Below, in pieces: positions 1-11,645 of a DNA stretch of 64,000 nucleotides. Under the pieces are notes generated by a model that had not been told where the DNA came from, ran no database searches, and saw nothing but the letters and a program-made list of their open reading frames with translations. Origin of the DNA: Okapia johnstoni (taxonomy: Eukaryota; Chordata; Mammalia; Artiodactyla; Giraffidae); contig CM044320.1 in assembly GCA_024291935.2 (NCBI GenBank), forward strand, positions 54,440,001-54,504,000, given 5' to 3'. Position numbers and translations under genes: made by a program. How positions within the stretch are numbered: the stretch's first letter is position 1; every line of letters starts with the position of its first letter.

Positions 1-3000
1 TTGTGGTTGGCACGGGGGGCCCCTGCCACAAAGCTCAGCTCCTCAGCTCGCACCAGTCCCTTCCCCGAGTCAATGGAGAAACCTGGATGGGGGCGACTCA
101 CCGGTGAGTTCCCCCACCCAGACTCCCAGCCAGAGTGGGTCTAAGTTCCCCCACCCCACCCCACCCCGCAGGTTAGAGCCTAAAGGTGGAGGTGCCCCCC
201 GAGGTATCACCATCACAGCTGGACCACTCCTCTGCCCCTCCAGACACCCGGTGGTCCTCCCCATCCAGAGACTGGAGCTGGGCATGAGAAGTGGGATGGG
301 GTAGCCTTGGGGACTGGGGAGGAAGGAGAAAGGCAATGGCTGGGAGTCCCAGGCAGCTGGGCAGCAGCAGGAGCTGGGCCAAGGTGCCCCCCATATGACT
401 CCCCGAAACTGCTCTCCCCTCGGCATGCCCAGGAGCCCCCCATCCCTCCAATGTACGCCACTCCTGGCACGGAGAGGAAGTCTCCACGTGGACAGGAGCG
501 GGGGAGACAAGGGGGAAATGGGGAAGAGCTGGAGTCACCAAACATCTCCCAGGCCTGGTTTCCTCCCCTTTGAAAGAACAATGCGGGTGAGACAAGAAGA
601 GGAACTTACCAACACAGCTCGACCTTTCTCTGCACACGCCCGCCATCCACCCCCCAAGAGGTCCAGCCTCCTTCCTTCCCACTACAGCCTCAGCCCACCT
701 GGATCTTCCTCCATGGAGACCCCTGTTCATAGCCCTCTAGGCTATCACCCCTGGGGCCTCTTCACCTTAGGCCTGGCCACCAGGCTCAGCTCTTCTCTGC
801 AATTTGGGCCCAATGTTTGGGCCCAATGGGTGTTTCTCTGGGTAGGTGTTGGGGGGCAGGGCAGGAGAGGCGGGGAGGCCAGGCCAAGCCCCCAGGGCCC
901 AGGGGGACGTGGAGGGGAGCTTACAAACCTAAGTAGCTATTCAGGGCCAAGTCGCCGGCCAGTCCTGGGAGCCGGTCAGCAGGGTCCAAAGTTTTATACA
1001 CCAGCTGGTCAGGGTCTGAGCTATCAATGTTGGTCACAAAGAGCAGCCCTGCGGGGGCGGGGCAGGGGAGACACCAGGGCAGGGACATCCAGAGGACAGG
1101 CCACAGAGTGCGGAGACAGAGGCAGACAGAGTGGCAGGAAGGCAGAAGAGGGAGAGGTGGAGAAAGAGGACAAGAGAGACAAAGAGAGCAGAGAGACGGA
1201 GAGACAAAAGACAGAGTGAGGGACAGAGACAGAGACAGAAGGATGGGAGTGTGGAGGGGGGGACAAGAGAGAGGAGCAGAGGGTTAGAGTGGCTCCGGGC
1301 CGGGGAGGGGTCCCTACCAAAGTAGCTGTTGGCAGGGACCGGGATGAGGCGGGGGTCCTGCTCCTTCTCACCCCCCGCCTCGTAGGGCCCGTCGTCCAGG
1401 TGTGCCAGGTCCGCTGAGCCCTGCACACAGAGCTCCACCCTGGCCGTGCCTGCAAGGACAGACCCGTTAGTGCCCAGGGTGGGAAGTGAAGACCACCCAC
1501 AGGCCTGCGTGCTCATTAGGCACCCAGGGAAGCCCCTCCTCTCCTTTCCAGCCCCATCTCCACCCCCTTCCCAGTCCAAGCTGCCTGGGGTCTCTCTCTA
1601 CCCCTGGACTTGGCATCACACTCACCACGTGTCAGCCTGGCCAGCGGCAGCGTGCGGAGATGGGAATGGGAGTGATGAGGTGTGGGCTGGTGTGTTGGAG
1701 CATGCGGGCCCCGGCTGGGCATGTAGGGGCTCATGCCAGCATGTTGCAGAACTCTCGGCCATGCGGAGGACAGGAGATGGATGGCCCCAGTCGTGTGCGT
1801 GCTGGCGAGATGCGGTGGGAGGCGTGGCGGGGCCCCGGGGCTCCGTGGCGGTGAACACGCAGGCATGCTTGGCCACAAGCTGCCCCCAACCCCCTCTCTG
1901 AGGTACTGGGACATTTTGGTTCCCTTCTCCCCTCTCCGGGGAGTGACTCACCCTTCCAGTTATAGGTTCCTGGGGCCCCAAAGAGGAGATAGTGGCTGTC
2001 GGGGGAGAAGGCAGCCGCCGTGCCCTGCTGGCAGAAGCCAAACTGTTCATGGCCCTGGGGGCGTCCCTCACAGAACTTCCACTCCCCACCATCCATCTCG
2101 TCTCTGATGGACAGGTCCTGGCTTAGCACAAAGCAGCGGCCGATCACATCCCTCGTCTCCAGGATCTGGTCTACACGCTGCCGTGCCTCGTATCGGTGTG
2201 CACAGGTCTGTGGGAGGAAAGCAGAAGGGGTCACTCCACCATGAGGGCCAGGACCCTGCTTGAGCCACACTGCCCATGCACAGGAATTTGGCAGATGCTG
2301 CTTCGAGTGCATATGCACACACATGCAGGCACGTGCACACACACACATGCCTCTGCCAGCATCACTTGAGTGCAACCTCCCAGCCTAGCATTAGGCAGGT
2401 ATATAGAATACATAACCCCTATCCCTGTCTTCTCTGCACCCACTTCTTCACCCTGGCAGCAAGAAGTCCTTGCTCCACATTCTCCCCTGGCACCCACAGC
2501 ATGACTCGGCCACAGAACTCATGCCTCCTTGATCCCGCCAGATGGGACTGTCCACAGTATGCCCAGCTTGGTCCTGTTCCTGAACTTGAGAGCCACCACC
2601 TCGTCTGCAAACAATTCCCTCTCTCTCTACTCTCCAAGTATTGCTTATTCTGGAAATCCAGACTCAAACCACCCCCACCTGCAATAGTCTTCGCTCTCTG
2701 CTCCTCCCTTGAACTGTTATAGACTGGGGACCACGCCACTCACCTAGCCTTAACCATATTCTGCCCCAAAGTGACTTGTATTATTGTGTTTGTGCGTGTC
2801 AGTGATGAGAATCTCCGTTAACTATGCAGGAGGCTCTCTGAGGCATGGACCAGGCTTTTCCCTGTGTTTACATGTCCTCTCTCAGTTCAATGCCTGATTC
2901 TTAAAAGGTTCTCAGTAAGTTTAACACATGGATGGGTGGATGAACTGTTAGATATTTTTAAATTTATAAGGATGGGACCATGCCTCACACCTATTTACAT

Positions 3001-6000
3001 CTCTCAGAAGTCCTCGGAAGCAGACAGTCATTGCATACTGCCAACCTGAGTTCTGTAAGCACATCTGTGTGTACGCACACACCATACATACACACAAACA
3101 CACACTCAACACCCTTGCAAAGCATCACAAGGAGTGGTGCCCATCACCATGATATTACTGTTACAGAGTCGAACCGTTTTTCCCTCTTTTTAAAAACAAA
3201 ATTTCATGCTCTTTTTCTATAAAAATAGTAAATATCAAAAGTCAAAAAAAAGATATGGTACTCACAACAATCTTGCCCCCAGGCCCCTGGCTCCGAACAC
3301 TGACTCCCAACCACTGGTTCTCCTTACTCTCCTTTTGCACATCAGCTGGTGGCAGGACACTGGGAATTAGGGGAGGAAAGAGGAGGCCAAGTCCTCCCCT
3401 CCCCTCCTCATGTCCCCCCATCCCAGCCCCACAGAGCCCTCACCTCCCCGGTCGATGTCCACTCTGTAGCAGTCAGTCTCTTCCAGGCTCAGGGGGCAAG
3501 CGAAGAGACCTCCAGTGCGATTTGCCTGCTGCCCTGGCAGGGCCAGAGCCTGGGGAGCGCCCACCAGCAGCCTGCACAATGGAGGAAGGGCAGGAACTAG
3601 TGGCCAGCGCCCTCCACCTCCCAGAGCCACCCAGGCCCAGCTCCACGGTACCAGGCAGAGTGTTGAAGGACTAAGGCAACCGGCCAAAAGTCAGCTTTCC
3701 CACGTCCTGGTACAGGCAAATTCATACACTTGGCCACGCAATCATCACATTACATATGTGCATACTATCTGGATGAGGGACCGTACAATAGTAGATACAC
3801 ACACACACACACTGGCAACCTGAGCAGCCGGGCCCATACTGCTGATTTGAAAGAACCGCCTGTTCCCAGCACCTGTTCCTGACCAAGTCTTCCTGCCCCC
3901 CACCCCCACTCCCTGGCCCATCTCTGAGCTCTGCCCTCCTCCCCAACCCCAGTTCAGTTGAAACCTTCCCAGAAATGCCAAGAATGCTGGGAGCAAAAGT
4001 AACAGCACCATGAGGTGGCCCAGAGACCAGCTTCCGGGGCCAAGCGAGAGACTAGATGTGGGTCCCACTCCCTCACTCCCTATAGGGGATCCATCAAAAA
4101 CCCACCACCCAGCAACCCTGCCAGCCCAAGATTCTGTCAGTCACTTGAACTGGCATACAGGTGGAGGCCAGTTTCTCATTCTGTCTCCAATCCCAGTCCC
4201 GTTCGCCCCCTAAATTCTGAATCCCCTTTCATCCTTCCTGCGGCTCCCCATGTCCATGATTTTCCCCATTTCTCCCCACCCCGCCCCCGCCCAGCCTTCT
4301 CTCCTACCTCCCCCTCAGACTCTTTCCCAGCTACAAAGTTTTTGGCAGGACAATTTTCCATGATCACAGCCAAGGCTTCTTCCCCAGGGAGGACTGTGCT
4401 GGGAATGAAGGCTGCCTGGGTCCCCTGGGGGGCAGACCCTCAGGCCAGGAGTGAAGGGGAGGACGAGGCAAGGTGATGGGCACCCGGCTGGCTACAAGGA
4501 TCCTCTCTTCACAGAAGGAGACTCAAAAGTGTCAGCAAGACGAACCTCGAGGCCTCTCTCCCCAACTTGTTTCCCCCATCTCCCCCACTGGGGCACGGGG
4601 AGATATGGCAGACAGGCATCTGTGGGGCATTGTGCCAGTTCTGATGGGCACAGAGCCACTCTCCCTTCCCACAACTCCTCCTCATCTCTGAGCAGCTGTC
4701 ATCCTGCATCAGAGCCAATGTCACGAGAGGGGGGTGGGGAGTAAAAGGGGAGACAGCATACACCAGGCATATGTTAACAACTATTTATTGATAATCTATC
4801 ATCTGAAAGAGGAGGGCATGGCAACTCACTCCAGTATTCTTGCCTGGAGAATCCCATGGACAGAGGAGCCTGACGGGCTACAGTCCATGGGGTCGCAAGA
4901 GTCGGACACGAACGAAGTGACTTAGCACAGCACACACATCATCTGCCAAGCCCTGTGTCAGGCACTGGTGAGACAAGGAAGTAATATTTATTCATCACCT
5001 ACTATGAATCAGGTCCTAGGCTAAATGCCAGGGATGTGAGGAACTAAGATTTATGACTCTACTAGGTGCCAGGCACCAGGCTAGGCATGTTACCTGCATT
5101 ATCTCATTTAATCTTCACGACAGTCCGATGTAAGGATTCTTTGCTTGTCTTTCAGATGAGGAAACTCTCTCAGAGACATTGGTAGCACAGTGGAATTCAA
5201 ACCCACATCTGCTTAATTCCAATATCCATGCCTTTCCCACCCAATGACTATGACTGGCAACCTTCAGAAAAGGAAGAGGGAGATGGGGAAAGGCGGGTAC
5301 TCCGAGCAGGAAAAGAAACTAGGTGGCCTCCAGACAAGTCTTTGGTGCCCCCACCTGTTAAACACAGAGATGGTGAGCCCTTGGAAGACCCAGGCTGCTT
5401 CATTCATCTTTGCATTTGCCCCATAGGAGGCGTTAAGATGTGTTTGCTGGACCCACATGTCATGCAGACTCACAGAGACACAGTGTCTCAGTTGGTCGGT
5501 GCAGAACTAAGTACCAAGAGAGGCTAACAATCCATGTTCAATGCTCACATCTCCCCTGGAGGTCACAAGTAGGGAGTTGAAAGAAGGGGAAGGGTCCATA
5601 TGGAGGAAAGAAGCTGAGTGCATAGCTATGCCCAGCCCCTCTCTTGATGGAGAACAGACCAGACCATCCTGCCTGGAACAAGATTTTCCACACACAGCCT
5701 CTCCATTCCCTCCACCTCCGCCCCAGCCACACACTCTTTCTTGGCTTCATCCCACGATCCCCAGCCACCCCAGATGGACAAACAGTAGCCACAGATGCAG
5801 CCACTGTAGACAGAAAGGCAGCTAGGAGCAAGGGACTGTCTGGGAGGCTGGCTAAGTGGAGGCGAAGGAGTAGCCCACTACCTCTGCACCTCTTAATTTC
5901 CCATTCACTCCAGGCTCTGCCCCAAGTCCAGCCCTCTCTGACTCTCTCAATCTGGGTGGCCCTCTGGGGAGGGTGCTTGGCCTAGAAGGTTGGCTCAGCC

Positions 6001-8276
6001 CTGGGGGTGCTCTGGCCAAGCCTTTGGATCTAGGCTCGCTGTAAGGCACTACAGCTATGCTCCAGCTCTTTGGATCACCATGTAAGAAAAAAGGTACCAA
6101 CACTTTCATACCACCTACACTGGGCCTTGTGCTATGCTCAGAATTTTACATATGTTAACAAACCTTTCAATATCCATAATTACTCTATTTGGTGGCTTCC
6201 CAGATGGCGTTAGTGATAAAGACTCCATCTGCCAACGCAGGAGATGCAAGAGAAACGGGTTCGATGCCTGGGTCGGGAAGATCCCCTGGAGGAGGAAATA
6301 GCAACCCACTCCAGTATCCTTGCCTGGGAAATCTCATGGACAGAGAAGCTGGTGAGCTACAGTCCATGGGGCCGCAAAGAGTCAGACATGACTGAGCGAC
6401 TGAGCACACACACACATACTCTATTTGGTAGTACCGTTGATGGTATTACAGTTGATGGAAACAAATGAGGCTGAAACCACAGAAGGTTGAACTTCAAAGT
6501 CTCATCCCTGGGCCAGACTGAAAGACATCCAAACTGGTGAGGTTTTTCGATCAGAGAATGGTGGGGACAACAACCTGCAACCCCAAAGCCAGGGACTTAG
6601 CCAGGGTATTCCACCCCTCATGTGCCACCAGACAGCAGAGTGCCCCTGCTGGAGCAAGAGCAGGGTGAGGGGGTGAGCAGGCCCCTCTGGGAATGTCCCC
6701 AGCTTGGCTCTGGGAGACAGAATCAGGGGCCACCTTCAGAGACAAGGGGGAAATGACAAGAGACCAAGCCATTAAAAATAACCTAGAATTTGCCTGGAAA
6801 TAGCTCAGAGACTTCAGCATGTCCTAAAAAGGCCTCCAGTCCTGGAACTCTGGCAGATGGGGGGAGGGGGGGAGGAAGGGAGACAGAAATGAGGGAGGAA
6901 GAGGATAGTAGACTGAAGAATAGATGAAGTCAGTAGCTTTCCATTGCTCCCAAAGTGTGGGGGATCTCTGACCCTGCTCCCTGATGACAGAGATAATGGA
7001 AAAAGCAAATCAGAGCTAGCCCCTAGTCCCTGAGCCAGGGAAGAGAAATGAGCTTTCGTCCCTTCCCTCTGCCCCTGGGCCAATAGCAGAGGGGAGGAGA
7101 TGGTCCCAGTGGACAGCACTGATCCCAGTAATGGACACTGACTGTGGCTTAGGCACTAGCCGAGGAGAGAAAAGTCCCCTGGCAGGAAGGGGTGGGCCGC
7201 TTTCTTCCCTTTCCTGCCTGTCTTTTTAAAATCATACACAGAGATGGGGCCAATAGTACTGGAATCGTGACAGTCACAGTCCCCACACACGAGTCTATCT
7301 TTCTCCCACGGGTCCTGAACTGATTAGAAAAAAACCAGAATTGTCCTCTGCCCCTCACCCCTCCCTGTCTCCCCCTACTGCTGAGATTCTTGGAGCTGGA
7401 AATTTCCTGAGGAGGAGGAAGGGGAACAGCCTGGCCAGCATCCCCTCTAGATCTCACACTACTGCTGCTGCTGTTACAACTCTGGGGGGCTCTGATTTCT
7501 GCCACCCTCTATCTTCAAACTACCTAATGCAGAGTGCCAAACCCTCCCAGGTTCCCTCCCAGCCTCCCTGTAGTCTTGAGCCACAGAAGCTCAGGTCTCT
7601 CCTGGCCTCCCAGAGTCCTGCTGCTCTCATCCCCTCCCATGGCAATGCCCTCGCAGGATGTTATTTCTGGAGTCTACCCTCTATCCCTCACATGGTACCC
7701 TCGGTCACTCTGTCCTCTCCTTCTTCTCCTGTCTTAAGCAGAGGCGAATTGCTCCCTCCCTGAGGGAGTTCAGCCTCCTAAAGAAGGAGGAGAGCCACAG
7801 GCCCTGGGACTGGAACAAGGATGCAAGTTAGGGTGAAAAGCGAAAGGGGATAGCTCCCAGCCAAGACAAGACTCTTGCTCTCCAACTCATCCCCAAAGCG
7901 AGATCGCCTGGGTTTCAGATCCAAGGCAGAGAAGGCTTCAGGCTGGGGCGTGGGATATCTGGGGGCAGCGTGAGTCTTGATAAGGTTGGAAGACTGAGAG
8001 ATGGGGCCGAAGAGCGGGGTGGGCATCTGTGGCTCGGGCGCTGGGATTCTGGGCGGGTGCGGTGACTCACCAGCTCTGGGGTCGGGGCTGCAACTGCCGG
8101 TGCAGAGCCACCGAGAAGCCGAAGAGGCTCCCCGGCTCACCCTCCTTGCGGAGGGCACCCATCACGTCCAGATTGAAGGCGGCAGCCCCTGGGAAGAGCA
8201 GTCCGGCGAGCAGGGAGCCAAAAAGGTAACAAATCCCAGGGGTCCCCCAAGGATCGCGGCCCGGAGTTCCCGCCAT
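1..8276 (-). CDS. ITGA7: Integrin alpha-7, 5' coding exons (partial gene)
   Basis: This gene encodes the laminin-binding alpha subunit that pairs with integrin beta-1 at the muscle membrane. Minus-strand coding exons are 8276-8071 (ATG at 8276), 3571-3444, 3345-3266, 2207-1952, then alternative X1 1449-1318 or X2 1048-929, then 82 to the window edge. All junctions are AG/GT and the phases agree (138 whole codons after exon 3). The product starts with a hydrophobic signal peptide of about 33 residues ending AAA, followed by FNLDVMGALRKEGEPGSLFG, the first beta-propeller blade. An N-glycosylation site NRT lies in exon 2. Only about 291 (X2) or 295 (X1) residues lie in the window; the rest of the propeller, the leg, membrane and tail exons are off the left edge. 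The ATG at 8276 was chosen because it matches the family start; an in-frame ATG at 8312 would add 12 unsupported residues. The 4.5 kb intron 1 holds SINE and MIR copies. Confidence 0.96.
929..1048 (-). CDS. ITGA7: ITGA7 alternative exon X2
   Basis: This 120 nt exon encodes 40 residues from GLLFVTNIDSSDPDQL to LNSYLG. It lies 269 bases downstream of X1 in transcript order and has the same entry and exit phase. The phase-compatible donor reads G|GTTTGT, which is weak; a better-looking GTAAGC lies 4 bases downstream but would break the frame. Exon 6 (82 downward) completes the glycine and continues FSIDSGKGLVRAEELSFVAG. Confidence 0.93.
1080..1245. repeat. Purine-rich (GAGACAGAG-like) low-complexity tract
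   Basis: A run of nearly pure G/A with recurring gagacagaga units lies in the ITGA7 intron between X1 and X2. On the transcribed strand it is a long pyrimidine-rich tract upstream of the X2 acceptor, so it could affect X1/X2 choice; this is inference. Confidence 0.7.
1318..1449 (-). CDS. ITGA7: ITGA7 alternative exon X1
   Basis: This 132 nt exon encodes 44 residues running from GTARVELC to NSYFG. It is flanked by AG on the 5' side and a GTAGGG donor on the 3' side. It enters after the single G left by exon 4 and leaves one G for the downstream exon, the same phase as X2, so either can be used alone. X1 and X2 are known mutually exclusive exons that change the ligand-binding propeller surface between blades III and IV and so laminin preference. 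Confidence 0.93.
2814..2960 (+). repeat. Possible L2-like 3' end fragment
   Basis: The phrases 'ctctgaggcatggaccaggc' and 'ggttctcagtaagtttaaca' followed by ggatgggtggatgaa resemble a decayed L2 3' end. It sits in the ITGA7 intron between coding exons 3 and 4. The assignment is by eye only. Confidence 0.35.
4812..4940 (+). repeat. Bov-A type SINE, 5'-truncated
   Basis: The segment carries the Bov-A landmarks actccagtattcttgcctgg, catggacagaggagcctg and gggtcgcaagagtcggacac, and lacks the tRNA-derived head. It lies in ITGA7 intron 1. Confidence 0.9.
4990..5215 (+). repeat. MIR SINE
   Basis: The segment reads as an old MIR element: ggtgccaggcaccaggctag, then cattatctcatttaatctt, then cagatgaggaaactctctca, ending in the aattcaaacccacatctg part. 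It is diverged and lies in ITGA7 intron 1. Confidence 0.85.
6194..6416 (+). mobile_element. Bov-tA SINE with perfect target-site duplication
   Basis: This is a full tRNA-headed SINE running from ggcttcccagatggcgttag to the CA-rich end after gactgagcgactgagcac. It is flanked on both sides by the same 13 bases, tactctatttggt, at 6181-6193 and 6417-6429. The intact duplication marks a fairly recent L1/BovB-type insertion into ITGA7 intron 1. Confidence 0.95.
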
Positions 8277-8680
8277 GGGGCAACCCCTTGCTCGCGCTCC
8301 CGGCGAGCGCAAGGAAATACGCTGGCGCCCCGAATCTCAGATCTCCCGAGGAGGGTCTCTGATCTCTGAGTCTCGGTGGTCCTTCAGGGGGTCCTCCCAG
8401 TCTTCCACCTCGCTGCCCCTCTCCCCTCTCTCGCCACCGCACCACCGGCCAGGACGACTGCAGCGGCCACAGCCCCTAGTACCCCCCGGCTCCCGCCTCC
8501 GCTCCCATGGGAGCCACCGCGGCCCCGCCCTCGGCCCGCCCCCTGGCCCGCGGCAGGTGGAGGCCGCCGGGAGTCGCGGAAGGATGCCCAGGAGGGCGGC
8601 TCCGGATAGGAACAGGCCTTGCTCCCCACGTACCCCCAGCCCCACCCCAGCACCGGCGCCGCCCCCGCTAGCGCTCTCCC
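8262..8680 (-). promoter_or_regulatory. ITGA7 promoter / 5' UTR CpG-rich region
   Basis: The sequence immediately upstream of the ITGA7 ATG is strongly GC-rich with many CpGs (around 8500-8680) and no TATA box in the expected place. This is typical of a CpG-island promoter. The exact transcription start cannot be set from sequence alone. Confidence 0.6.
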
Positions 8681-9493
8681 CTTCCCCCCAACCCCTGCCC
8701 TAGCCAGCGAGTGATGGAGGCGGCGCCTGGGAATGGGGTAGGAGAATTACGGATAGAAAGGGGTCGAAAAGAGAAGGGGCGAGGGAGGTGAGCCAGAGAT
8801 GAGAAGTGGATGAGGCTAAAAGACAGCCTGGAAAGAGAGAGACACACAGAGAAAGAAATGCAGATGAGTCTGGTGTGGTCCCTTAATGCTCCCTTCTTTC
8901 CCCAAGGACACAGAACACCTTTCCTGCTGTCTGAATCAAACCAATTCCCACCACATCCCATCCCATCCCATCCCTCCGAGCCCGGCAGTGGCAAAGGCTC
9001 TGCTAGACACATACATCGTCGGCGTTCGGGGAAATAGGGAAACGACAGGCAAGAAGAAAGAAAAACTCAGCAGGCCTGGGAGAGGGGAACAAAGGAGGCA
9101 GGTAGAAAGAAAACAGAGCTGGAGAAAGAAGGGTAAGAGTTTGATCAACAAAGAAGGAATGGAGAAAACAGGGGGGAAACGGGGTGGCAGAAGAAGAAGA
9201 AAGTGAGCCGGGGGAAAGGATTGGCTGTCAGAGGAGGCCAAGATGAGAGAGATTGGACCCAAGAGGCAAAGGGATGGGAACGATGTCTCCATCTTCCAGA
9301 TCCTTCCCAGAACCGTACATTTCCTACCCTCCAAAGAGGAAGGGAATGGAGAGGGCAGAGTCCTGGACTGGCCCTCAAAGGATCTAGGTGGGCCTTCCCA
9401 GGGATGTCCACAAGGACTCACAAGCTGTGCCTCTGCCTCTCCCTTCCCCCCAGGCTGAGACAAAGGCAAAGGGGGAGGACATTTTCCAACTCT

Positions 9494-9503
9494 GCTATTT
9501 ATA
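9494..9503. promoter_or_regulatory. MEF2-consensus site (distal)
   Basis: CTATTTATAA fits the MEF2 consensus YTAWWWWTAR exactly. It lies about 1.2 kb upstream of the ITGA7 ATG. ITGA7 is a muscle integrin, so a role is possible, but binding is not shown. Confidence 0.35.
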
Positions 9504-10261
9504 ACTCCAATGCAGAAATTGGGCCAAGAAGAGAGATAGGAAACAATTCGGCACAACTGGAACGTCACTTGCTCCCACCTCCCCTTCCTAGGTCTCTCTT
9601 ACTGGGTGTTGGTCTTGGGTATATCCGTGTGTCCCTCTTTCCCTTCTCTCTCTCTCACTCTCTGGTTTTGTCTCATCCGAAACTCGATCTTTACCCTTCT
9701 TGTCTCCGTCCATTGGAATCCTACTAGATTATTTCTCAGTGTCTCTAATGTTTCCTTTGCCCCCTCAAACACTGTCATATTCTTAAGATTCTCTCTTCTC
9801 CGTCTTTGTCTTAAAAGCTCCAATACATGTTCTCCCTAATTCCTCTTCCCAAGTGTCCATTTTCTCTCTTACTTCTTTTTCCAGGATTATACTTTTAAAA
9901 AACTAATTTTTAATAGGCTCTCACTCTGCTGCCCAGTGGGACCATCCTTGCCCTGGGTGAGTTACTATACATTTGAAAGTTTGTGCCTCCATTTTGGCAA
10001 CACTACACTTGTGTCCATCCCCTCCAGGGGAGTAGCATATATCTAAACAGGTGCTCTCCAGGTAACCCAGCAGACTGGCCCTGAGATCCTACTTTTGTCA
10101 TCCCCTAGACACACCCTCTGCATCCCTTTTCTATCTCAGAGCCCTGACATTGGAGAAGAGCTGATATGAGAATGCAAAGGAGTAAAATCAGGATGGAACC
10201 CAGACTCCTGACTCTCAGCCCAAATATCATCCAACTGGGGTCAAAATGCCTTTAGAGGGGC

Positions 10262-10545
10262 GGGGGTGGGAGGAAGGAGAGGGTGGGATATATAAAGAGA
10301 GTAACATGGAAACTTATCTTACCATATGCAAAATAGATAGCCAATGGGAGTTTGTTGTATGACTCAGGGAACTCAAACCAGGGCTCTGTAACAACCTAGA
10401 GGGGTGGGATGGGGAGGGAGGTGGGAGGGAGGTTCAGAGGAAAGGGACATAGGTATACCAATGGCTGATTCATGTTGATGTTTGGCAGAAACCAACACAA
10501 TTCTGTAAAGCATTTATCCCTCAATTAAAAAATAAATTGATTAGG
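10262..10545 (+). mobile_element. L1 3' end fragment
   Basis: The segment shows ruminant L1 3' UTR features: a G-rich ggtgggatatataaagaga stretch, then a second polypurine run, then ggctgattcatgttgatgtt and an A-rich tail with aataaa. Only the 3' end is present. Confidence 0.7.
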
Positions 10546-10547
10546 AA

Positions 10548-10710
10548 GGAGAACACATGTACACCCATGGTGGATTCATGTCAAAGTATGGCAAAACAAA
10601 TACAATATTGTAAAGTTAAAAAATAGATAAATAAACTAATTTAAAAAATTAAATTAAATTAAAATTTAAAAACAAATAAATTGATTAAAAATAAATAGAA
10701 GTTTTTTAAA
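10548..10710 (+). mobile_element. Second L1 3' terminal piece with A/T-rich tail
   Basis: A second copy of the L1 3' terminal phrase (acacatgtacacccatggtg, then ggcaaaacaaatacaatatt) follows directly after the first and runs into an expanded A/T-rich tail. It is a separate insertion or a duplicated 3' end. Confidence 0.65.
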
Positions 10711-10930
10711 AAAGACTTTAGAGCCCCAAATGCCTCCCTCTCTCCACCTGCAGCTCCTGCCTCCCTCCATCTCTACTCCACTGATTCCTGCTAAATTCGA
10801 GGTTGAGATCAGATGCCAAGAATCTGCTTCTGACCTCCTCTGCCCAAATATTTGAGAAGTCACCTCACCCGCCACAGGAGGAAGGAGAAGGAAAGAAAAG
10901 AGAGAGAGAGGCCACCCAAAATTAGCCTGG

Positions 10931-10940
10931 CTATAAATAG
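10931..10940. promoter_or_regulatory. MEF2-consensus site (distal)
   Basis: CTATAAATAG is a palindromic MEF2 consensus about 2.7 kb upstream of the ITGA7 ATG. CACCTG and CAGCTC sequences lie about 190 bases away near 10745. The same bases could also act as a TATA-like box; no gene start is recognised beside it. Confidence 0.35.
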
Positions 10941-11179
10941 TGGGGCAAGGGAGGGCGGGGAACACACAAGAGTCCCAGACCAGCCTAGTAAATTTAGACG
11001 TGTAGATTTTCCCTAAAGGAGAAATGAGGCCAGATTTGGAGTGGAGAGCAGCACCGCAGATTGAGGAGGGAATGAAGAAGCTGGAGGAATCCAGAGAACA
11101 GAAGAAGCTTAATATTCAAATAAATAATCTGCCAGGGAACCTTTGTATTTGAATTCAGAGTTCAGGAACTCATTAAATT

Positions 11180-11645
11180 AAAACTAATGCTGATGCTGTA
11201 TGATTCCACTCACATGACATTCTCAAAACGAAAGACTATGGAGATGAAGAACAGACTAGTGATTGCCAGAAGACAGGGATAGGGAAGTGGAAGCGTGAAT
11301 ATAAAAGGGTAGTACAGAAAGTTCCTTCATGGTGATGGAGAGTTTTGTAACTTAATTTTGGTGGTGGCTATTGAATCCATCTGTGGGATAAAATTACATA
11401 GAATTATAAATGAATGCATGTTGAAAAAAATACTGGGGAAAACTGAATAGGCTTATAGCCTAGTTAACTGTATAATATCTATGTCAGAGTCCTGGTTTGG
11501 ATATTGTGCTACAGTTATGTAAGGTGTCACCTCTGATGGAAGCTGGGTGAAGGATACACAGGATTTCACGTACTATTTTTTGCAGTTTCCTCTGAGTCTA
11601 CAACTATTTCAAAATAATTTCAAAACATTTTTAAAAATTTATAAA
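11180..11645 (+). mobile_element. Old L1 3' UTR fragment
   Basis: The segment reads tgtatgattccactcacatg, later agttccttcatggtgatgga, and ends gaaggatacacaggatttca and caactatttcaaaataattt. This is the layout of mammalian-wide L1M 3' UTRs, and the copy is diverged. Confidence 0.7.

Noticed and set aside
921..928. GTAAGC at 924 as the real X2 donor
   Set aside because: It would add 4 nt and break the frame with exon 6, whereas the donor at 928 matches the phase of X1.
395..1219. A 274-codon plus-strand frame at the left end
   Set aside because: It runs antisense through ITGA7 intron, X2 and the purine repeat, and its product is low complexity.
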